Assembly: GCF_001457635.1 (NCBI RefSeq)
Contig: NZ_LN831051.1
Location: forward strand, 124,001 to 188,000
Origin: Streptococcus pneumoniae
Lineage (GTDB): Bacteria > Bacillota > Bacilli > Lactobacillales > Streptococcaceae
DNA: 64,000 nt
Reading direction: 5' to 3'
Shown: in pieces, positions 57,287 through 64,000 of the stretch
How positions within the stretch are numbered: position 1 is the stretch's first letter
Layout: each line of letters begins with the position of its first letter
Notes under the pieces: model-generated
Told to the model about the DNA's origin: nothing
Seen by the model: the letters and a program-made list of their open reading frames with translations, nothing else
The model's database searches: none
Made by a program: the position numbers and the translations under genes

Positions 57287-57310
57287 AACCACCCGTCAAA
57301 CGGGTGGTTT
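57287..57310 (+). terminator. hairpin after kdgA, also IS200 end-like
   Basis: AACCACCCG-TCAAA-CGGGTGGTT with a T-run, 6 bp after kdgA. A sister hairpin (CACCCGCATAGCGGGTG) lies at about 58130-58147, so this one may be the subterminal hairpin of the IS200 element doubling as a terminator. Confidence 0.7.
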
Positions 57311-57418
57311 ATCTCAGAGCTATAAGCCCAAATCATCAGCCAAGCGCCTAAAGACGCTGGCTTTCACGTTGTTCAAGCCTTATTGCTCTTGACTCGTCAC
57401 TTGCCTCTTTAAGAGACT

Positions 57419-58042
57419 TTGGTATTACTTACCACTATCCCTAAAGGGATCCTCATATTCTTTTACACTCAATTTATCTAGTGCTATAGTAGATTGAAAC
57501 TGGAATAGTACACATCTACTTCTAAAACATTGTTAAAAATCGATTTGACTGTCCTGATCGATTTGTTCTGTTCTTATTTCATTTTACTATATATCATGCT
57601 TTACTCGTTCTCAAATTTTCATACTCGTGAAGAAATCATCCACTGGATAATTTCTTTAATCTTGACTATATTTCTTAATTGTGGCTTTATTAAGCCCTAC
57701 TGTACTTACATAATAACCTTCCGCCCAGAAATGCCGATTCCCAAACTTGTACTTGAGATTGGCGTGTTTGTCAAACATCATGAGTGCACTTTTGCCTTTT
57801 AAATAACCCATAAAACTTGAAACACTTAGCCTTAGTGGAATACTGACTAACATGTGTACATGGTCTGGCATTAAGTGACCCTCGATCATTTCAACACCTT
57901 TATAACTACACAAGCGATGAAATATTTCGCCTAAACTACTTCTATATTGATTATAGATGACTTTTCGTCTATACTTAGGGGTGAACACAATATGATAGAA
58001 CACATCCACTTTGTGTATGATAAACTATGAGTCTTTTGTGCC
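57419..58042 (-). pseudogene. tnpA: IS200 (Y1) transposase, broken
   Basis: The start at about 58042 reads MAQKTHSLSYTKWMC, then a frame change leads into FYHIVFTPKYRRKVIYNQYR (58009 downward), with the HUH-type HMLVS region near MPDHVHMLV and a Tyr-containing WAEGYYVSTVG. The frame stops at about 57656 after KKYSQD. About 60 bp of unfamiliar sequence and the RUP at 57485-57591 follow. The normal C-terminus (KLSVKEYEDPFRDSGK) then resumes after the RUP and ends with TAA near 57419. Confidence 0.85.
57485..57591. repeat. RUP element inside the IS200 transposase gene
   Basis: A 107-bp RUP from TATAGTAGATTGAAACTGG to ATTTCATTTTACTATA, inverted relative to the others. Flanking TA and the continuity of the transposase frame on both sides show it inserted into the element. 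Confidence 0.92.
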
Positions 58043-58184
58043 ATATTTTTTCTCCTTTCGCTTTACAATTGGATTGAACACCTTTATTGTATCGCGTTTG
58101 GAGTTTTTTTGGTATAATCTTCGACGCGCACCCGCATAGCGGGTGGTTGTTTTGTCTCGCACCTCACGGAGCGAGACGGACTAA

Positions 58185-58291
58185 TATAGTGGAGCGAAAT
58201 AGGATACGAACAAATTGATTAGGAAAATCAAATGAATTTATAGAAATCTTTTAGCAGTTATGACGTCCTATTCTAGTTTCAAAACGCTATA
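58185..58291. repeat. RUP-like element (divergent subtype)
   Basis: 107 bp from TATAGTGGAGCGAAATAGG to GTTTCAAAACGCTATA. Internal sequence (GGATACGAACAAATTGATTA) resembles the element at 22321, not the canonical RUPs. Lies just outside the IS200 end. Confidence 0.75.
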
Positions 58292-58306
58292 GTCACATAA
58301 TGAAGT

Positions 58307-58338
58307 AAAAAAGGATAAGTATCAACTTATCCCTTTTT
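58307..58338. terminator. hairpin with A/T flanks
   Basis: AAAAAAGGATAAGT and its complement with a 3-nt loop, T-run on the plus strand. A terminator of either direction between the IS and hysA. Confidence 0.65.
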
Positions 58339-58343
58339 AAAAG

Positions 58344-58380
58344 AAAAATCCGAAGATATTTAGCCTTCTTCGGATTTTTT
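58344..58380 (-). terminator. terminator after hysA
   Basis: AAAAATCCGAAG and CTTCGGATTTTTT form a strong stem flanked by A/T runs, 45 bp downstream of the hysA stop. Confidence 0.8.
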
Positions 58381-58424
58381 CTATTTTCCACAGTTTCATG
58401 TAATTCATCTAGATGATGAACAAA

Positions 58425-61400
58425 TTAGTTGTTCTTTCCTCTACGGAATAAATAAAACGCCCCAAGTAGCAAGAACCCTAGACTTGCCAAGATTGACTGA
58501 CCTTCTCCTGTCTGAGGGAGATTCTTTTGATCCGAATGGTTCTTTTCCTCTTCAGATTTTTCCTTTTCTTTTGAATTCTGTACTTGTGGCTGAGCTGCTT
58601 GCTCTAGCTTTTTAAAGACTTCCTGATCTGGAGCTGATTCCTGAGTTTCAGGATTATAGTAGGCAATCTTATATTCATCCCCTTCTTTTCGAATAGTATA
58701 GACTCCACGTTTCAAAACTTGGAATTGGTTGGAAATAGTAGAGACAGAATCATCATATTTCACAATGCCCCAAACTCCTTGTTTAGCATCATAAACAGAC
58801 TGAAGGGTTTCGTTATTTTCGATGAGGCTACTTTCTAACTCTTTTATCATTTGATTGAAGGTGGCACGATCCACGTTAGGAATGAGCATATAGCCATAAG
58901 AATCTCCATTTTGCTTATGAGCCTGACTAATCGTAAGAAATTCATTTTCAACTTCCTTGTCTGACTGTCCTTCATTGATATCCTTCCAGGCTCCCTTTTG
59001 CAAAGCCTTACTCATACTGATTGAACTCTTCTTAAAGAAAAAGTAACCAATATTCTTTTTCGAATCGGACGATTCTAAAAAGACACTTTGGGTTTCAGGA
59101 TAATCCTTTTCTTGTTCTGTAAGGGAGGCTTCTTTATCATTGACATAGACTTTATATGGATTACTTGATTCCAGTTTTCTCTGGTCAATTGTAGTTGCAG
59201 CAGTATCTGTTGAAGTGTTTTGGATATTGCTTCCTAAAAAGGCGATCTTATCCTTCAGCATAAACCAGCTCTTATGAGCAGTCAATGTTTGATTCCAGTT
59301 GGTGAAATCCATGGTTGCTGTCGCATTGGCATCATCTAGTTTGACCGTTCCAACGAAAGCAGACGGTAGAACTTTACCTGTATCGCTATCCGCTCTCTTA
59401 GCATCCGTCTCTGTTGTACCAGGCATCTTATATGGATTGACTGTTGGCCAGTAGCCATCGCTATAGTGACTCAAATCGCCATTGTAAAGATAGAACATCC
59501 CATCACTCGTATACCAACCACGTTTATTTTCCTTGTTCATGTGTTCGTAATTCAAGGTACGACTGGAAAAGAGTGACAAGCCAAATCCAAACCCTTTCTC
59601 TGCATTGTACATGGCTGTTTTATCCATCTTGTTAAAGGCAGATAGGTAACTTGGTCTTGGAACACTTGCGACTCCTGCATCACTTAACAAGGATTGCATT
59701 AAACTGATATCCTTATAAGTCTTCAAATTCTTAAAGACATCATAATAACTATCCGATTGAACAATGGTCTTCACAAGACTCTGCAAACGTTGTTTGGTTT
59801 CTCCTTCAGACATATCCGCTATTCGGTGAATCCCTCTTAGTACTTCTACTGCGGCCACGTGCCCCTCGCTATTTGCACGACTGATCGAGCGTCCACGACT
59901 CATATCCATCAGCTCTCCATTCACCAGCAAAGGAGCAAACGATTTATCAATCCAGTGGTACATGGTTTGCATTTTATCTTTATCGATTGGACTCTTGGTC
60001 TTTTGAATGACTGGCAACAGTTGAGACAGGCCATCAATCAAAACATTCCCATAAGCACCCGTATAGGCAACATTGGTGTGGTCGATATAGGATCCATCTT
60101 GATAAAAACCTTCACCTTGGTCTACCAACTTGAACACTTGCTCAATCGAGCGAATGGTAGAAGAAATTTCTTGATCATCCTTACGCAGTAAACCAGCTAT
60201 TACTTTTACTCTTCCCATATCAACTAAGTTTCCACCTAGAGCCTTAAATGGGTTATCAGTCGTCTTTCGGAAATGTTCGGGATCTGGTACAAATTTTTCA
60301 ATCACATCTGTATATTTTTTAATTTCCTCATCAGAGAAGTATTCTTTCATCAGAGACAAGGTATTGTTGATGGCACGAGGTGTACCGATTTCATAATCCC
60401 ACCAGTTCCCAACAATGCTCTTTTCACTATTGTAGACATGTTTATGCATCCATTCCATGGAATCCCTGACTGTTCGAACGACAGTTTCATCTTGATAATA
60501 ACGAGAAGAAGGATTGGTCACTTGCTTGGCCATCTCCTCCAATTTCCGATAAGTGGCAGTCAGATTTGCAGACGTTTTATAATTTGAAAATTTTTCCCAC
60601 AAATAGATGCGGTCCGCCTGACTTGAAATACTGGATAGGCTATCAGCTACCTTTCCTTCCAATTCCTGGTTTAATTTGGCCATCTGTTCATTTTTAGAAT
60701 CATAGTATTGATTCCCAGCGATGATGCCATTCCAGTCATCCAAACGGTCTGTGTATGCATCCTTAACAGAGGCTAGAATCTTCAAAGGAATCTTTTTCAC
60801 TTCCTTGCCATCTTTACTGACAATGACATTGGTTGTCCCTTCCTTAAGAGGTTCTAAAATTCCATTTTTGACTGAAGCAACGTCAGGATTTTCTACCTTA
60901 TAAGTATAGTCCGCAAGAGAAAAAACATGTTTTTTTCCAATTGGTAAATCAATCTTTTCCTCAAGCTGTTTATCTGTTTGAGAATCCTCAGAAGGCTGGT
61001 CTGCTACCTCTACCAGCTCAATATCCTTAAAGGAAACAGTCCCAGTTCCTGTTTCATAGAATAACTCCAGCTTGATTTTATCAACATCTAAAGTCGGGCT
61101 ATAGTCTGCTTCAATGGTCTGCCAGTCCTTTGTTCCTGACGTCGTTGCAGAATTCCACAATCGCTTGTCCTTACCACTTTCCTCAATGATACGAACTTTG
61201 GCAATCCCGACTTTATTATCTGTTTTAATCTTGAAACGCAGTTTATACTTTTTCTTAGCTTCAATAGGAACCATACGGTGAACCGCTGCCCTTAATTTCT
61301 CAGGGCTTGAGATAGTGATAGCCCCATCCTTAGCCTCAATGACTCGAGTTGAGGCATCTGCAGAACTATTCTTCTGGTCTACCCAAGCTGACCACCCCTG

Positions 61401-61628
61401 AGCTTTGCTTCCTGTCCACGGACTGCTTCCGTCCTCCGTCTGACCAAAATCACCATTTTCAACTAAATTTTTTGTATCCCTTTGCTGATACTGAACTTCC
61501 TTCTGGCTTTGCTGAATGGTATTCGTAGTCGTTTCTTCCGCTCCAACTGTCATATAATGGTTTAATAAAAATCCTGATAAAACAAGTGAAGACAAACTCA
61601 CAATGAGCTTCTTTGTTTTTGTTTGCAT
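58425..61628 (-). CDS. hysA: wall-anchored hyaluronate lyase HysA
   Basis: A PL8 lyase of 1067 aa from the chosen ATG at 61628 (signal [20 protein letters not shown]); an in-frame extension of 11 codons to 61661 is less likely. It depolymerises hyaluronan to unsaturated disaccharides. It has an N-terminal carbohydrate-binding-like module ([14 protein letters not shown]), a linker, and the alpha/alpha toroid with the catalytic set NWWDYEIG (Asn) and [15 protein letters not shown] (His and Tyr nine residues apart, near 400). Beta domains and the LPQTGEG sorting signal with a hydrophobic tail and RRGKNN end follow. Operator AAACCGGTTT upstream. Confidence 0.96.
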   Translation of the reverse strand: MQTKTKKLIVSLSSLVLSGFLLNHYMTVGAEETTTNTIQQSQKEVQYQQRDTKNLVENGDFGQTEDGSSPWTGSKAQGWSAWVDQKNSSADASTRVIEAKDGAITISSPEKLRAAVHRMVPIEAKKKYKLRFKIKTDNKVGIAKVRIIEESGKDKRLWNSATTSGTKDWQTIEADYSPTLDVDKIKLELFYETGTGTVSFKDIELVEVADQPSEDSQTDKQLEEKIDLPIGKKHVFSLADYTYKVENPDVASVKNGILEPLKEGTTNVIVSKDGKEVKKIPLKILASVKDAYTDRLDDWNGIIAGNQYYDSKNEQMAKLNQELEGKVADSLSSISSQADRIYLWEKFSNYKTSANLTATYRKLEEMAKQVTNPSSRYYQDETVVRTVRDSMEWMHKHVYNSEKSIVGNWWDYEIGTPRAINNTLSLMKEYFSDEEIKKYTDVIEKFVPDPEHFRKTTDNPFKALGGNLVDMGRVKVIAGLLRKDDQEISSTIRSIEQVFKLVDQGEGFYQDGSYIDHTNVAYTGAYGNVLIDGLSQLLPVIQKTKSPIDKDKMQTMYHWIDKSFAPLLVNGELMDMSRGRSISRANSEGHVAAVEVLRGIHRIADMSEGETKQRLQSLVKTIVQSDSYYDVFKNLKTYKDISLMQSLLSDAGVASVPRPSYLSAFNKMDKTAMYNAEKGFGFGLSLFSSRTLNYEHMNKENKRGWYTSDGMFYLYNGDLSHYSDGYWPTVNPYKMPGTTETDAKRADSDTGKVLPSAFVGTVKLDDANATATMDFTNWNQTLTAHKSWFMLKDKIAFLGSNIQNTSTDTAATTIDQRKLESSNPYKVYVNDKEASLTEQEKDYPETQSVFLESSDSKKNIGYFFFKKSSISMSKALQKGAWKDINEGQSDKEVENEFLTISQAHKQNGDSYGYMLIPNVDRATFNQMIKELESSLIENNETLQSVYDAKQGVWGIVKYDDSVSTISNQFQVLKRGVYTIRKEGDEYKIAYYNPETQESAPDQEVFKKLEQAAQPQVQNSKEKEKSEEEKNHSDQKNLPQTGEGQSILASLGFLLLGAFYLFRRGKNN

Positions 61629-61702
61629 GTATACACTCCAATAAACATATTGTAAAATCAATAGGAACTAAATCTCAAATTAGAGATTTATAGCAACAAA
61701 GT

Positions 61703-61712
61703 AAACCGGTTT
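61703..61712. promoter_or_regulatory. RegR-type operator upstream of hysA
   Basis: A perfect AAACCGGTTT (within GTAAACCGGTTTAA), about 75-85 bp upstream of the hysA start; it matches the site in the DhuD promoter. Confidence 0.7.
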
Positions 61713-61740
61713 AATTAAATCATACCATTTTTAAAGTTAT

Positions 61741-61756
61741 TTGTAAACGGTTTCTA
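61741..61756. promoter_or_regulatory. cre-like site upstream of hysA
   Basis: TTGTAAACGGTTTCTA matches the CcpA consensus WTGNAARCGNWWWCAW at 15 of 16 positions. It lies about 113-128 bp upstream of hysA, in the gap with gpx. Confidence 0.55.
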
Positions 61757-61850
61757 TCATATTGAGGGCTTATTCTTCAACAATATCTTCCATCCGACTC
61801 GACGAAAAAAGTAAAAACTGTTACAATGTAGAAAAAGAAAAGAGGCCCTC

Positions 61851-62327
61851 ATGACTTCACTTTATGATTTTTCCGTTTTGAACCAAAACAACCAAGCAAC
61901 TCCCTTGGATAGCTATCGTGGCAAAGTTCTCTTGATTGTCAACACTGCTACTGGATGTGGTTTAACGCCCCAGTACCAGGGACTTCAAGAACTCTATGAA
62001 CGCTATCAAGATCAGGGCTTCGAAATATTGGATTTCCCTTGCAATCAGTTTATGGGACAAGCACCCGGCAGCGCAGAGGAAATCAACGCCTTCTGTAGCC
62101 TACATTTTCAAACCACCTTCCCACGTTTTGCCAAGATTAAGGTCAACGGTAAGGAAGCAGACCCTCTCTATGTCTGGTTAAAAGACCATAAATCTGGCCC
62201 ACTAGGAAAACGAATCGAATGGAATTTCGCTAAGTTTCTCATTAGTCGTGATGGGCAAGTCTTTGAACGCTTTTCTTCAAAAACAGACCCAAAACAAATT
62301 GAAGAGGCGATACAAACTCTACTATAA
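61851..62327 (+). CDS. glutathione peroxidase family protein
   Basis: A 158-aa thioredoxin-fold peroxidase. It has VNTATGCGLTPQYQGLQ (peroxidatic Cys near 36, in place of selenocysteine), the FPCNQFMGQAPGS motif near 63-75, and WNFAKFLISRDG near 124. It reduces peroxides; the electron donor in streptococci is more likely thioredoxin-like than glutathione. Stands alone with its own terminator at 62333-62383. Confidence 0.93.
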   Translation: MTSLYDFSVLNQNNQATPLDSYRGKVLLIVNTATGCGLTPQYQGLQELYERYQDQGFEILDFPCNQFMGQAPGSAEEINAFCSLHFQTTFPRFAKIKVNGKEADPLYVWLKDHKSGPLGKRIEWNFAKFLISRDGQVFERFSSKTDPKQIEEAIQTLL

Positions 62328-62332
62328 TTCAC

Positions 62333-62383
62333 AATCTCACTATGATTAGGTTTCCTTTAACCTGATGAATAGTGAGATTTTTT
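62333..62383 (+). terminator. terminator after gpx
   Basis: AATCTCACTAT pairs with ATAGTGAGATT around a smaller inner stem (AGGTTTCCTTTAACCT), followed by TTTTTT. A weaker hairpin at about 62401-62436 may serve the convergent GH31 gene. Confidence 0.8.
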
Positions 62384-62548
62384 GATTGGCTTTGACTTAA
62401 ATAGAAAAACACCCCATGATATGAAACATGAAGTGTTGTAAAGTCTATGTTGTAGGTGCTTATTTCACATTTTCAATGTGACCAGTGATAACGAATACCA
62501 TACAGAATCTTCATATACACTAAACAAATGACTTTCTAATTATATCAA

Positions 62549-64000
62549 TTAGTTTTGGCTAGTAAATATCATTTCCAACAAACGCCCTCTCAATTCCTTA
62601 TCCTGATGATGCAAGATATTCATTAAGTCATGAGAGTTTTTCGCATTGATGAATTGATTTAACAATCTATCTTTTAATTCATATGGAAGAGAAGCTGTCT
62701 TTAGTAGTCTAAAAACTTCGTCATTTAAAGATGTCCTTTTATTATCTTTCCATTCAAATTTAGCTGTATCATTCTTATTTGGCAATTCAATTATAGACAC
62801 ATTCGTTCCTTTAAAATGAATTCTATGTTTTCTATTGCTTGGAACGATACTAGAATCTCCTTGTAATGCTAACTCTACCATTCCCATTTCCCAATCGATT
62901 GATAATCTTGTTTTATATCTTTGACCATTTTGATCTTCAAGCATTTCAAAAGAATGTTGTTTCCCTGGGAATACATACCAATCTACAACCTCAGGTAAAT
63001 CAACACCCATACCTATCTCAGAACCAACCAAGGGAATGATTGCACCACTTTTTGCAAACACAGGCGTAGTCGAGATGTCCCTATAAACACTTAACTTCAC
63101 ACCACCTGTGTATTTTTTCTCTGAAAAGAAGTCATACCATTCACCTTCAGGGAACCATACATCTACTTTTGCAGATTGGAATGTCAAATCCATCTTTTCT
63201 ACAATGGGAGCCACCATCAGTTCTGTTCCAAAAAAGTATTGGTTTGGAACATTATAGCTCTCATCATTCTCTGGATAGAAATAATAGATTGGACTGATTA
63301 ATGGGGCACCTTCCTCATGTGTCTTTACATTCATGGTATATAGATAGGGAATCATCTGATGTCTCAAACGAAGGTATTTCTTCATAATCTTAGATGTTGT
63401 TTCTGAAAAGAACCAAGGTTCTTTACTATTAAAAGGACTTCTAGAACTATGTAATCGAGTAATCGGACTAAAAACACCAAACTGTAGCCATCTAGTTTGT
63501 AGCTCTTCGTCATAATCCCCCAACATATGTCCACCGATATCATGACTCCACCAACTATAACCGATATTAGATGCTGTCGCTGTAAAATAGGGTTGAAACC
63601 TTAAGGAATTCCAACTAATAATAGTATCCCCTGAAAAACCAACAGGGTAGCGGTGACTACCAGGACCTGCATATCTTGATAAAATCAAACCACCTTCTGC
63701 ATTTTTACAACTATCCTGATAGTGATAATGGTTTAAAAGCCAAAGTGGATCTAGCATACCTTGTGTCCCTTGTTGCCAGTCAATCCACCAAAAATCTACT
63801 CCCTGCTTTTCTAGCTCATAATGAACATCTTTAAAGTAGGCTTCCCTAAAAGAGGGATTAAAAAAATCAAAAATAGCAGGTTCTTCTAGTTCTACATTTA
63901 ACCCCAACCGTTTTGCGATTTGAGGATAAGCTTCTTCATAAGCCCGTATCCCATCAGCAGGATGGACATTTAAGGAGAGTTTTAACTTTCTATCATGAAG
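62549..64000 (-). CDS. GH31 alpha-glucosidase, 3' part
   Basis: The C-terminal 483 residues of a GH31 alpha-glycosidase. The open frame runs on to the right edge of the window (in-frame LSLNVHPADGIRAYEEAYPQ before the first internal start-like codon at 63907), so the start is beyond it. Visible are the nucleophile motif WWIDWQQGT, FSGDTIISW (acid/base Asp), HDIGGHML, and the C-terminal beta-sandwich. Likely a cytoplasmic glycosidase for complex or dietary glucans; substrate not determinable. Truncated only by the window edge. Confidence 0.9.
   Translation of the reverse strand, partial: LHDRKLKLSLNVHPADGIRAYEEAYPQIAKRLGLNVELEEPAIFDFFNPSFREAYFKDVHYELEKQGVDFWWIDWQQGTQGMLDPLWLLNHYHYQDSCKNAEGGLILSRYAGPGSHRYPVGFSGDTIISWNSLRFQPYFTATASNIGYSWWSHDIGGHMLGDYDEELQTRWLQFGVFSPITRLHSSRSPFNSKEPWFFSETTSKIMKKYLRLRHQMIPYLYTMNVKTHEEGAPLISPIYYFYPENDESYNVPNQYFFGTELMVAPIVEKMDLTFQSAKVDVWFPEGEWYDFFSEKKYTGGVKLSVYRDISTTPVFAKSGAIIPLVGSEIGMGVDLPEVVDWYVFPGKQHSFEMLEDQNGQRYKTRLSIDWEMGMVELALQGDSSIVPSNRKHRIHFKGTNVSIIELPNKNDTAKFEWKDNKRTSLNDEVFRLLKTASLPYELKDRLLNQFINAKNSHDLMNILHHQDKELRGRLLEMIFTSQN

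Larger units (their letters stand above)
57290..58160 (-). mobile_element. IS200/IS605-family element, degenerate, with RUP insert
   Basis: A single-ORF IS200-type element with hairpin-bearing ends and no long terminal repeats. The transposase is frame-broken and carries a RUP. Boundaries are approximate, taken from the hairpins at either side. Confidence 0.7.

Noticed and set aside
57656..57802. A plus-strand ORF at 57530-57802 resembling a membrane peptide
   Set aside because: It is made of RUP sequence and the antisense of the IS200 transposase.

Overview
The window looks like a chromosomal segment of Streptococcus pneumoniae, probably capsular serotype 1. The evidence is the order dexB - cps - aliA with pbp1A, luxS, clpL and pbp2X alongside, the pneumococcal repeats RUP and BOX, and two LPxTG wall-anchored virulence glycosidases. 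Relative to usual pneumococcal maps the window appears reversed, so most genes lie on the minus strand.

Layout. 1-4000: 5' part of RNase P RNA, gpsB and ypsA (minus), then recU-pbp1A (plus). 4059-11648: the O-glycanase GH101 and the peptide-binding lipoprotein AliA. 11795-30469: the capsule region, read right to left from a promoter at 30440-30468: wzg-wzh-wzd-wze, a GT4 transferase, an acetyltransferase, a second GT4 transferase, wzy, wzx, gla, ugd, an orphan stretch with one small ORF, a defective IS1167 and rmlA-rmlC-rmlB-rmlD. rmlD is broken, and a 14-codon stub of glf fused to a decayed IS66 follows it. The ugd + gla pair supplies UDP-galacturonate. There is no WchA-type initiating transferase and no gene making the diamino sugar. 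This fits the serotype 1 polymer (AATGal-GalA-GalA, O-acetylated), with AATGal-lipid presumably taken from the teichoic acid pathway encoded elsewhere.

30530-33149: a nest of mobile DNA (RUP, degenerate IS630-type element split by a second defective IS1167) and the 5' stub of a peptide-binding lipoprotein. 33308-37129: dexB, a DUF1846 gene and luxS. 37130-40668: group II intron remnant, RUP, clpL with a CtsR box, and a BOX element split by a RUP. 40705-45222: mraY-pbp2X-ftsL-rsmH. 45388-46739: a small XRE regulator followed by three small membrane proteins, two of them partial duplicates of each other.

46849-61628 is a hyaluronan/glycosaminoglycan utilisation regulon. Secreted HysA cuts hyaluronan; a mannose-family PTS (IIA, IIB, IIC, IID) imports the unsaturated disaccharide; UGL and a heparinase-like lyase act in the cytoplasm; DhuI, DhuD, KdgK and KdgA carry the uronate to pyruvate and glyceraldehyde-3-phosphate; RegR represses. 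The same 10-bp palindrome AAACCGGTTT, or a near copy, lies at the two divergent promoters and upstream of hysA. An IS200-type element carrying a RUP sits between kdgA and hysA. The window ends with a glutathione peroxidase and the 3' part of a GH31 glucosidase.

I did not find a convincing wholly new system. The more unusual material is the decay and repeat nesting around the capsule locus, the shortened tyrosine tail of Wze, the orphan DNA near ugd, and the XRE/membrane-protein cassette. Family calls come from motif and sequence recognition without database searches.
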